This document shows, in pieces, positions 15,969-23,245 of a stretch of 64,000 nt of DNA. How positions within the stretch are numbered: position 1 is the first letter of the stretch; each line of letters opens with the position of its first letter. The notes below the pieces were generated by a model. The model made no database searches and was not told the DNA's origin. It worked only from the letters and a program-made list of their open reading frames with translations. Position numbers and translations under genes: made by a program. The stretch comes from Allobosea psychrotolerans (lineage in GTDB: Bacteria > Pseudomonadota > Alphaproteobacteria > Rhizobiales > Beijerinckiaceae): contig NZ_PQFZ01000001.1 of NCBI RefSeq assembly GCF_002917105.1, positions 434,001 to 498,000 of the forward strand, written 5' to 3'.

Positions 15969-17705
15969 GTGACCCCATCGCCACCCGCCCCACGGAGCTC
16001 GCTCTTCGCGAAGTATTTTCTCGCGTTGTTCGCGGCGGTCGTCGTGCCGCTTCTCATCGCCGGCGGGAGCGAGGCGTGGTTTGGTCATCACGACCAGCGG
16101 GCCAGACTGAACGACCTTCTCGATGCGGAAGCCCGCGCTTCCGCTGCGAAGATCCAGGACTTCATCGACGGGATCCGCGATCAGCTCGCATGGACCGTGC
16201 AACTACCGTGGTCGGACAGCATCGACGAACGGCGCAGGCTCGATGTTTTTCGCCTTCTGGGTCAGGTCCCCGCGGTCGCCAGCCTGACCCTCGTCGACGC
16301 CACCGGACGGGAGCGCCTGTTCGTGTCGCGCATCGGTCTGAACAGGATCGAGGGCGGCTTCGATCACTCGGCCAATCCCGCGTTCACGAGCGTCCGCTCG
16401 GGCCGCGCCTGGTTCGGTCCGGTCACGTTCCATGCCGGCTCCGAACCCTTCATGACCATTGCGGTGGCCGGCAACCGCGCGGCGGTGGGCGTGGTCGTCG
16501 CCGAGGTCAACCTCAAACTGATCTGGGACGTGATCTCGGCGATCCGGGTCGGACGAACCGGGGAGGCGTTCGTGCTCGATCGGCCGGGGCGCCTCATCGC
16601 TCATCCCGATATCAGCCTTGTTCTGCGAGCCGACGAGACGGCGACACGGCCGCTCCAGGCCCTGCGGGCGCGCATCGTCGCGCGAAACGGCCAGGCCGTC
16701 TCCGGACGTGACATCACAGGACAGACGGTCCTCGCGGCGATGGCGCAGATTCCTGGAGTCGACTGGAGTGTCGTCGTCAAGCAGCCCGTCACCGAAGCCT
16801 TCGGGCCCATCTATGCGGCGCTGTGGCGTACGGGCGCGTTGCTCATCGGCGGCGCCGGCCTCGCGGCGGCGCTCGCCTACTGGCTGACACAGCGCATGGT
16901 CGGACCGATCCGCCTCCTCGAGGACGGCGTCGCACGGATTGGCGCCGGGCAATTCGACCACCGGATCGAGCTCGCCACGGGCGACGAATTCGAGCGGCTC
17001 GCGACGCGCTTCAACGAGATGGCCGGCGAATTGGCGGTGTCGCAGGAGCGCTCGGAGCGCATCGGCCGGCTCAAGCGGTTTCTTGCGCCACAGGTGGCCG
17101 AGTTGGTCGAGCGGACGGGCGACGACGGCGTGCTCGAGGGCCGACGCATCGAGGTGGTGGTGGTGTTTGGCGATCTGCGGGGGTTCACCGCCTTCTCGGC
17201 GCGCGCCGAACCCGAAACGGTCATGCGCTTCCTCAGCGACTACTACGACGCTCTGGACAGGGTGGTCAGCGACCACGGGGCCACGCTGACGAACTTCTCC
17301 GGCGACGGGATGATGGTGCTGCTCAACGCTCCGGTGTCCTGTCCCGATCCGGCTTTGCGCGCCATCCATATGGCGCGCGACATGCAGATGAGCGTGCAAT
17401 CCCTTCTGCTCGACCGGCGGGTGCTCGACCACCGACTCGGCTTCGGCGTGGGGCTCGCAATGGGCCCCGCGACGGTCGGGCGTATCGGCTCCGAAGGCCG
17501 GCTCGACTACACCGCGATCGGCACCGTTGTGAACCTCGCATCGCGACTATGCGCGAGTGCGGGCGATACCGAAATTCTCGTCGATGCGGTCGCCGCGAAC
17601 GCTGTCGGCGGGCGCGCGCCTCTCGTCGAACTGAAGGCGCGGGCCTTGAAAGGTTTCGACCAGCCCGTTCGGGTGTTCGCCGCCGTGACCGGCGAAGGCA
17701 GATAG
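15969..17705 (+). CDS. Membrane sensor adenylate/guanylate cyclase (CACHE-HAMP-CYCc)
   Basis: Class III nucleotidyl cyclase of 578 residues, starting at GTG. TM1 is about residues 16-34; a periplasmic CACHE-like region (about 35-275) has SLTLVDATGRERLFVSR and FVLDRPGRLIAHPD; TM2 is about 281-300; HAMP about 300-355; the cyclase domain 390-570. Metal-binding Asp402 (FGDLRGFT) and Asp446 (SGDGMM) and the transition-state Asn/Arg (VVNLASRLC) are present. The position where adenylyl cyclases carry the base-selecting Lys appears to be Asn442 (LTNFSGDG), so the product is uncertain. Likely co-transcribed with the binding protein upstream. Confidence 0.88.
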   Translation: MTPSPPAPRSSLFAKYFLALFAAVVVPLLIAGGSEAWFGHHDQRARLNDLLDAEARASAAKIQDFIDGIRDQLAWTVQLPWSDSIDERRRLDVFRLLGQVPAVASLTLVDATGRERLFVSRIGLNRIEGGFDHSANPAFTSVRSGRAWFGPVTFHAGSEPFMTIAVAGNRAAVGVVVAEVNLKLIWDVISAIRVGRTGEAFVLDRPGRLIAHPDISLVLRADETATRPLQALRARIVARNGQAVSGRDITGQTVLAAMAQIPGVDWSVVVKQPVTEAFGPIYAALWRTGALLIGGAGLAAALAYWLTQRMVGPIRLLEDGVARIGAGQFDHRIELATGDEFERLATRFNEMAGELAVSQERSERIGRLKRFLAPQVAELVERTGDDGVLEGRRIEVVVVFGDLRGFTAFSARAEPETVMRFLSDYYDALDRVVSDHGATLTNFSGDGMMVLLNAPVSCPDPALRAIHMARDMQMSVQSLLLDRRVLDHRLGFGVGLAMGPATVGRIGSEGRLDYTAIGTVVNLASRLCASAGDTEILVDAVAANAVGGRAPLVELKARALKGFDQPVRVFAAVTGEGR

Positions 17706-17798
17706 GCGTACCGCGAAGCGACCCTCGCTCGGCCATCGTGCCGCCTCGTCCGGCGGCTCGCATATTCGGTGCCGCGAGTGGCGGCAACGCTGCGGCGC

Positions 17799-18482
17799 TC
17801 AGACGGCATCGACCTTCGCCAGCCGCCGGAAATCGTCGAAATCGTGGATCACCAGTCGTCCTCGCGCCAAGGAGATGATTCCAGTGCGCTTCCAGGACTG
17901 AAGCTGGCGATTGACCGTTTCTCGCGTCACGCCGGTGAGGGACGCCAGTTCCTCCTGGGATACACGGACCTCCGCCCCATAGTCGGCGGCGAGCATCAGA
18001 ATGCGTCGCGCAAGCCGGATGGCGGCGGGCAGGAACGCCGTTTCCTCCATGCGGCCGATGACATCGCGCAGCCGAGCGCAGAGGAGGCCGATCAGTTGCT
18101 GCGTGATCGAAGGCTCGCGATCGAGCAGGCTTAGAAAGTCGCGTCGCGGCAGGAAGAACATGTCGGTGTCCTCCATCGCCACCGCATCGGCGGTCCGGGG
18201 CCGGCCGTCGAGCAGCGCGATTTCACCGAAGACATCGCCACCGCCGAGGAGGTTCATGGTCATCTGCTGGCCGCGATCATCCGTCGTTCCGATGCGGATC
18301 AGGCCGCGCCGAATGGCGTAGAGCCCGTCGCTCGGGTCGCCTTTCAGGAACAGGACCTCCCGCGAGGCGAGGTGCCGCTGCCGGCAGATCGCCGCGATCT
18401 TCTCGAGGGCGTCCTGTGCGAAGCCCGCAAAGAAGGGATTCGCGGACAGGAGACTCACAATGCGATGGGGGGCATCGTTCAT
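17799..18482 (-). CDS. Crp/Fnr-family transcriptional regulator
   Basis: 227 residues from the ATG at 18482, which is preceded by GGAGG. The N-terminal cNMP-binding beta-roll has the phosphate-binding cassette VFGEIALLDGRPRTADAVA with the Glu and Arg needed for cyclic nucleotide contact. The C-terminal winged helix has VSQEELASLTGVTRETVNRQL. No Cys cluster for a [4Fe-4S], so a cNMP or other ligand sensor rather than Fnr. It is convergent with the sensor cyclase gene and divergent from a DUF1127 gene. Targets unknown; nearby cyclases could supply the ligand (inference). Confidence 0.9.
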   Translation of the reverse strand: MNDAPHRIVSLLSANPFFAGFAQDALEKIAAICRQRHLASREVLFLKGDPSDGLYAIRRGLIRIGTTDDRGQQMTMNLLGGGDVFGEIALLDGRPRTADAVAMEDTDMFFLPRRDFLSLLDREPSITQQLIGLLCARLRDVIGRMEETAFLPAAIRLARRILMLAADYGAEVRVSQEELASLTGVTRETVNRQLQSWKRTGIISLARGRLVIHDFDDFRRLAKVDAV

Positions 18483-18640
18483 CGGTGGCCTCCGGAAACG
18501 GCTCGCGCCCGCGCTGGCCGCAGCTTCTGTGATCCGGCGCACAGAACCTCTGGCCCGAACTGGGCGAAAACCCCAGCCGATCGACCGCCGCGACCGTGTT
18601 GGACGGTCATGCGCGAGCCGATCCTACGGGGAGCGTCACA

Positions 18641-18952
18641 ATGCCGAATGGTCTGGACCGTCACAACACGACCTTGAAACTAACAGCTCTCGAACCGCTG
18701 CGCGAGGTCGCGCCCAAGGCGCAGAGGGGGGAGTGCCCGTTCCTGGCGCGGATATCCCGCGCCGTCCGGAGGCTGTGCCAGGGGCCGATCCAGGCGCCCG
18801 GAAGCCAACGCTCCCGCGACGGCGCAGCCCCCCTCGACGACAGGACGCTGAGCGACATCGGCCTGTCGCGCATGGAGGCGCGCGACTGGGCGCCGCCAGT
18901 GTCCGGAAAGCGCCGCCCTGTCTTGCCCGGATCGTTCCGGCCCGGCTACTGA
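18641..18952 (+). CDS. Small DUF1127-like protein
   Basis: 103 residues with a C-terminal LDDRTLSDIGLSRMEARDW, the DUF1127 core; the rest is basic and unrecognised. GGGGAG lies 7 bases before the ATG at 18641. Divergent from the Crp/Fnr gene with a 158-bp shared upstream region, so it is a candidate target of that regulator. A second DUF1127 gene lies at 13215-13601. Confidence 0.7.
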   Translation: MPNGLDRHNTTLKLTALEPLREVAPKAQRGECPFLARISRAVRRLCQGPIQAPGSQRSRDGAAPLDDRTLSDIGLSRMEARDWAPPVSGKRRPVLPGSFRPGY

Positions 18953-19334
18953 CATGGCCTTCGTCACCATCACCGCGCGACGGGGATCGGGCGAGGCCCG
19001 TACCGGGGCGCTTTTCCACCGGGCCGGGCTGCCGGTCCCCGGCGCAGGTGGCGATCCCGCGCACCGTGTCGGCGGCGGGGCGTTCGCCCGGGACGGCCGG
19101 CGTGCATCCAGCGTTCTCGGCAGCTGCGTAGGCAACGGTCGCCGCGTCGACCCTACGGGCTCATCGCCCGCCTCCGATCTGCCGGCCAATGCGTTCATGC
19201 GGAAGCCCGTGTGGGTGGACCCGGGGACGCTCTCATGCCAGCATTCGGGCAAGCTTGAGCTCTCGCTTGCGGCCATGAATGCAATGGCGCGCGATGCGCG
19301 GGCTGAGCGGGGACGCGAGAGCCTCGTAGCGAAG
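18953..19334. other. Leader region of the second cyclase gene
   Basis: About 380 bp with an open frame continuous with the downstream cyclase but with no family similarity. Either an untranslated leader or a non-conserved N-terminal extension. Confidence 0.35.
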
Positions 19335-21089
19335 ATGCAACGCCATCTGGCCGCCATCCTCTCGGCCGACGTGGTCGGTTACACGCGCCTCAGCGAGGCG
19401 GCGGAGGAGGCGACGCATCATCGCCTGATGAGCCTGCGCGCCAGCCTGATCGATCCCTGCGTGCGCGAGCATGGCGGACGCATCGTCAAGCACACCGGCG
19501 ACGGTTTCCTGGCCACCTTCGACAGTGCGCCCGCCGCTGCCAGTTGCGCCCTTTCGCTGCAGCGCGCGCTGACCGCCGCGACGGCCGATCAGCCCGCCGC
19601 GCTGCGCATCGCATTTCGCATGGGCATCAACCTCGCCGACATCATCCTCGACAACGACGACATCTTCGGCGATGGCGTCAACGTCGCCGCCAGGCTGCAA
19701 TCCTACGCGGAAGCCGGGGATGTGATCGTCTCGGAAGGGGTTTTCGAGAAGGTCGATGAAGCGACAAAGTCGCTCGGCTTCGACATGGGCGAGATCTTCT
19801 TGCGCAATCATGAGCGGCCGGTGCGGGTCTTCGCCCTGCGACCGGGCCCGGGGGCGCTGCCGACCCGCAAGATCGGCGAGAGCCATGCCGGCACTGACGC
19901 CAGGGCGTCGATCGCCATTCTTCCGTTCCGCGTGAACAGCACCCGGTCCGGCAAGTCCTTCGTCGCCGACGGCGTCGTCGACTCGATCATCCATTCCCTT
20001 TCGGGGCACAAGGAACTGTTCGTCATCTCGCGCGGGTCGACGCTGCAATATGGCCAGCGCCGGATCGACCCGGTCACGGTCGGTCGCAAGCTCGGCGTTC
20101 GCTACGTCATGGACGGCGCCGTCTCGCTCTCCAACGGGCGCATACGGATCAGCACGGAACTCATCGCCAACGAAAACGGCGCCGTCGTCAGCGCAGACCA
20201 CTATGACGGCAAGATGAGCGAGCTGTTCGATCTGCAGGACCGCATCTCCCTGAAGTTGGCGACAACCATCGCGCCCCATATTCGCGAGCGCGAGCTGCGG
20301 CGCACCTTGCGGAAGCACCCGCAGAACCTGACCGGCTACGACCTGCTGCTGCAAGCACGCGACCTGCTCTACAAGATGGATGCAGACAGCTTCGCACGCG
20401 CCGGCGGGCTGCTGCAGCAGGCCATGGCGCTGGACCCCTCCTATGCGCCGCCCTTCACTTATGCAGCGCTCTGGCACGTTTTCCGGGTCGGCGAGCTCGG
20501 CTCGCCCGACCCCGACGGCGACGCCAGGGCTGCGGCGGAGCGGGCGCTGGCCGCAATCGAGCGCGATGGCAACGATGCGCTGGCGCTGGCGATCTACGGC
20601 CATGTCCAGGCCTTCCTCTTGCGCGACACCGTTACGGCGCAGCGCTTCCTCGATCGGGCAATCGATGCGGGGCCGAGCGTGGCGATGGCCTGGACGATGA
20701 GCAGCGCGACGCGTGGTTTCGTCGGAAATGGCCCGCTGGCGGTCCTGCACGGTGAACAGGGGCAACGCCTTGCTCCCGCCGATCCTTACCGGTTCTGGCA
20801 TGAAGGCATTCTGGCCCAGGCCCATTACATCAGCGGCGACTACGACCAGGCGATCGACTGGGCGCGCAGCGCCGTCGCCCACAACCCATCGATCCGCTTT
20901 ACGCTTCGCACGCTTGCCGCCAGCCTGGCCGCAGCGGGCCGACAGGCGGAGGCCGCGAGCGCGGCCGATCGCCTGCTGTTGCTCCAGCCGGATTTCCGGC
21001 TGACCTCCTACGCGCCGCGCTGTCCGTTCGTGCCGTCGATCCTCGAGCCATGGATCGGCCATCTTCGGCGCGCCGGATTGCCGGATTGA
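19335..21089 (+). CDS. Soluble class III adenylate cyclase with TolB-like and TPR-type C-terminus
   Basis: About 584 residues. The cyclase domain (1-165) starts MQRHLAAILSADVVGYTRLSE and keeps both metal Asps (SADVVGYT, HTGDGFLATF), the base-selecting Lys (RIVKHTGDG) and GDGVNVAARL. After a linker comes a TolB-N/FlgO-like segment (ASIAILPFRVNS ... FVADGVVDSIIHSLS ... VISRGSTLQY, then LGVRYVMDGAVS), then alpha-helical repeats to the end. This architecture is common in rhizobia. An ATG at 19275 would add 20 residues. No membrane segment. The product is probably cAMP. Confidence 0.88.
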   Translation: MQRHLAAILSADVVGYTRLSEAAEEATHHRLMSLRASLIDPCVREHGGRIVKHTGDGFLATFDSAPAAASCALSLQRALTAATADQPAALRIAFRMGINLADIILDNDDIFGDGVNVAARLQSYAEAGDVIVSEGVFEKVDEATKSLGFDMGEIFLRNHERPVRVFALRPGPGALPTRKIGESHAGTDARASIAILPFRVNSTRSGKSFVADGVVDSIIHSLSGHKELFVISRGSTLQYGQRRIDPVTVGRKLGVRYVMDGAVSLSNGRIRISTELIANENGAVVSADHYDGKMSELFDLQDRISLKLATTIAPHIRERELRRTLRKHPQNLTGYDLLLQARDLLYKMDADSFARAGGLLQQAMALDPSYAPPFTYAALWHVFRVGELGSPDPDGDARAAAERALAAIERDGNDALALAIYGHVQAFLLRDTVTAQRFLDRAIDAGPSVAMAWTMSSATRGFVGNGPLAVLHGEQGQRLAPADPYRFWHEGILAQAHYISGDYDQAIDWARSAVAHNPSIRFTLRTLAASLAAAGRQAEAASAADRLLLLQPDFRLTSYAPRCPFVPSILEPWIGHLRRAGLPD

Positions 21090-21147
21090 AGCCAAGTCAG
21101 GATTTGTCGCAACGCGAGTCAGCAACACTTAATGCGGGGGCTCAGAC

Positions 21148-22185
21148 ATGACCGGCAATACAGGCAACACCGGCAATACGGGGAACACAGGCAATACCGG
21201 GAACGCCGGCATCAACGGCGATGTCGGAGGCGGTTGGGTTCTGCCCGACAGGGGCGACTTTCCCTTCGTCATGGAGACCGACGACACCGATACGCGGATC
21301 AGGACGCTGCGTCGGGCCGTTCATATCCGCGACGAAACAACAACGGGAGCGAGAAAAAGGATCAGGTTCCGCAGCGCCGATACGCCGAATGCCCCGTCGG
21401 TGGCGTTTGACGACAACAACTGGGCCGGGCGCTGGTACGCGTTTCGCGTCCTCAAACCCTTCGCCGCGCAGGATTGGGATACTGTCGCCCTGCACAATGA
21501 ACTGGCCGATATCCTGCTTGGCCTGAAAGAGCCCGAAGACGCAGCCATGCCCGGCGGCAAGAGCAGACGTGAGGCGGAGCACGATCTCCTCGTCGCGATG
21601 GCGCGCGACGAGCGCGCCTCCGCCCTGGGCGAGATTCTGGCCCAGGACGTCGAGTTCATCACCGCCTTCATGGAAGCGCTGGCGATGACCCCCGGCTCGC
21701 ATCCCCGCACCTTCCGCGTCCTGCACATCGCCAGCCTGATCGGGTCGTTCGCGGCCCTGCATTTCAAGGACGAGTTCAATCGGCCGCGCCCGTCCTGGGA
21801 ATTCCCGGCGCTGATGCCGCCGGTGCCGGTTCCGGGACATTCGTCCTACCCGAGCGGGCATGCGACGCAGGCGCATCTGATGGCGCTCTGCGTGAGCCAT
21901 ATGCTGGGTCTCGTTTCGCCGCCTCTGCCGGCAGCCGATATCGGCGCGGTGGGCGCGACGCTGACTGCCCTGGCGCGCCGGATCGCGCGCAATCGCGAGA
22001 TCGCGGGCCTGCACTTCCGTAGCGATTCCCAGGCTGGACAAGCCCTGGCGCGGGCCGTCTTCGCGCTTCTGACCAAATGCAACGGCGATCCGCAGATTCC
22101 TGGCAACTATGCGATACCGCCTTTCGCCCGGGCGGTCATCGCCGCCGCAAGACGGGAATGGGATCCGGCCAGGGGGTTCCCATGA
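21148..22185 (+). CDS. PAP2-superfamily phosphatase/haloperoxidase-like enzyme with GNT repeat N-terminus
   Basis: 345 residues. The three PAP2 motifs are seen: KDEFNRPRP, PSGHATQAH and the closing REIAGLHFRSDSQAG. The helical region before them resembles vanadium-haloperoxidase-type PAP2 proteins more than lipid phosphatases, and there are no membrane segments. The N-terminus is a run of Gly-Asn-Thr triplets (residues 3-19), encoded by an imperfect 9-bp tandem repeat. No signal peptide. The stop overlaps the start of the glutamic peptidase gene by ATGA, so the two are coupled. Confidence 0.85.
   Translation: MTGNTGNTGNTGNTGNTGNAGINGDVGGGWVLPDRGDFPFVMETDDTDTRIRTLRRAVHIRDETTTGARKRIRFRSADTPNAPSVAFDDNNWAGRWYAFRVLKPFAAQDWDTVALHNELADILLGLKEPEDAAMPGGKSRREAEHDLLVAMARDERASALGEILAQDVEFITAFMEALAMTPGSHPRTFRVLHIASLIGSFAALHFKDEFNRPRPSWEFPALMPPVPVPGHSSYPSGHATQAHLMALCVSHMLGLVSPPLPAADIGAVGATLTALARRIARNREIAGLHFRSDSQAGQALARAVFALLTKCNGDPQIPGNYAIPPFARAVIAAARREWDPARGFP
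21151..21213 (+). repeat. 9-bp tandem repeat coding for Gly-Asn-Thr
   Basis: About six to seven imperfect units of the form ACCGGCAAT within the 5' end of the PAP2 gene. Third-base changes between units show it is not very recent. Confidence 0.8.
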
Positions 22186-23216
22186 TGGCAGGCGAACCTC
22201 ACGACAAGCTGCCCCCGGGAGGCGGCGGGGCCGCTGCGGCGGGAGGCATCGCAGCCTGTCCACTGCCGCCAGAAGGGTTCGATCCGGAGACGGCGCAAGA
22301 CGAGGAACTGGCGCGCTATGGACTGCCGATCCAACGGGCGATGGCCCGGAATCCGGCGGCGAGCGCGTTCCGGCGCGCCTTTCTGCAGCGACGGCCGGGC
22401 GGACCGCCCTTGCGCTTCCTTCTTGCCCAGGGGCCTGGCGCCGGGGCGCCGCCGAGCGGCGTTCGGCCGATCGCGGCGATCACGACCTGGCCAGCGCACA
22501 AGAGCGTCAACTGGTCGGGCGGCTATGTCGCGCCGTGCGAGGGCCGTAGCTTCGTCTCCGTCATGGGCGCCTGGACCGTCCCCGCGGTCTCCGCGCCGCC
22601 AGGCGGGACCGCCACGGACTATCGAAGCTCCACCTGGCTCGGGCTTGATGGGCAGAAATCTTACCTGGACTCGTCGCTTCCCCAGACCGGCACGCTGCAG
22701 AAATGGGTCACGAGCCCGGTTGCGAGGGCGGAATACTCGGCCTGGTTCCAATGGTGGGCCCGCGGCCAGGACAATCCCCAGTACGATCTGCCGCTGCCCG
22801 TGGCGGCCGGCGACGAGATTCGCGCGATCATCAGCGCGCTCGATGAAACAACGGTTCTCGTCGGCCTGAGAAACGTCACACAGGACGCGATCACGGCCTT
22901 CTTCGCGTTCGCGCCGGCGGGCCGTCGCATCAGCGGGGCGACCGCCGAATGGATCATGGAACGCCCCAGCCCGATGGGATCGGACGGATGGGAGGCCTAT
23001 GAGCTTCCGGTCTATGCGCGGTTCGCCTTCTCCGGCTGCGTCGCCGAGTCGATTGCCCCCGGGAGGGCGGATCTGCAGGATCATGAGCTGGAGGGCGCGC
23101 GGCTGATACGGATGTACAAGCTCAATACCGATCCGACCAGCGTCCGCACGATCTCGACTGCGCGCCGTATCCTGGCGCCCGCCCCGAGGCTCGAAATGAC
23201 CTATATCGGGCCGTAG
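22182..23216 (+). CDS. Bacterial G1 (eqolisin-like) glutamic peptidase
   Basis: 344 residues. The C-terminal two thirds (about 105-340) match the scytalidoglutamic peptidase fold: NWSGGYVAP, GAWTVPAVS, STWLGLDG (151-157), LPQTGTLQ with candidate catalytic Gln168, YSAWFQWWA (185-193), and AEWIMERPSP with candidate catalytic Glu260. The first 100 residues are Gly/Ala/Pro-rich and could be a propeptide; no clear signal peptide. Known eqolisins are acid-active endopeptidases, best known in fungi. Coupled by ATGA to the PAP2 gene. Motif alignment is from memory, so residue numbering is provisional. Confidence 0.83.
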   Translation: MMAGEPHDKLPPGGGGAAAAGGIAACPLPPEGFDPETAQDEELARYGLPIQRAMARNPAASAFRRAFLQRRPGGPPLRFLLAQGPGAGAPPSGVRPIAAITTWPAHKSVNWSGGYVAPCEGRSFVSVMGAWTVPAVSAPPGGTATDYRSSTWLGLDGQKSYLDSSLPQTGTLQKWVTSPVARAEYSAWFQWWARGQDNPQYDLPLPVAAGDEIRAIISALDETTVLVGLRNVTQDAITAFFAFAPAGRRISGATAEWIMERPSPMGSDGWEAYELPVYARFAFSGCVAESIAPGRADLQDHELEGARLIRMYKLNTDPTSVRTISTARRILAPAPRLEMTYIGP

Positions 23217-23245
23217 CCGAAAGGGGCAGGCCATGGGCGCAAGGC

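Noticed and set aside
19233..21128. 631-codon minus-strand open frame opposite the second cyclase
   Set aside because: No recognisable domain; the plus-strand frame has intact cyclase and TolB-like motifs.
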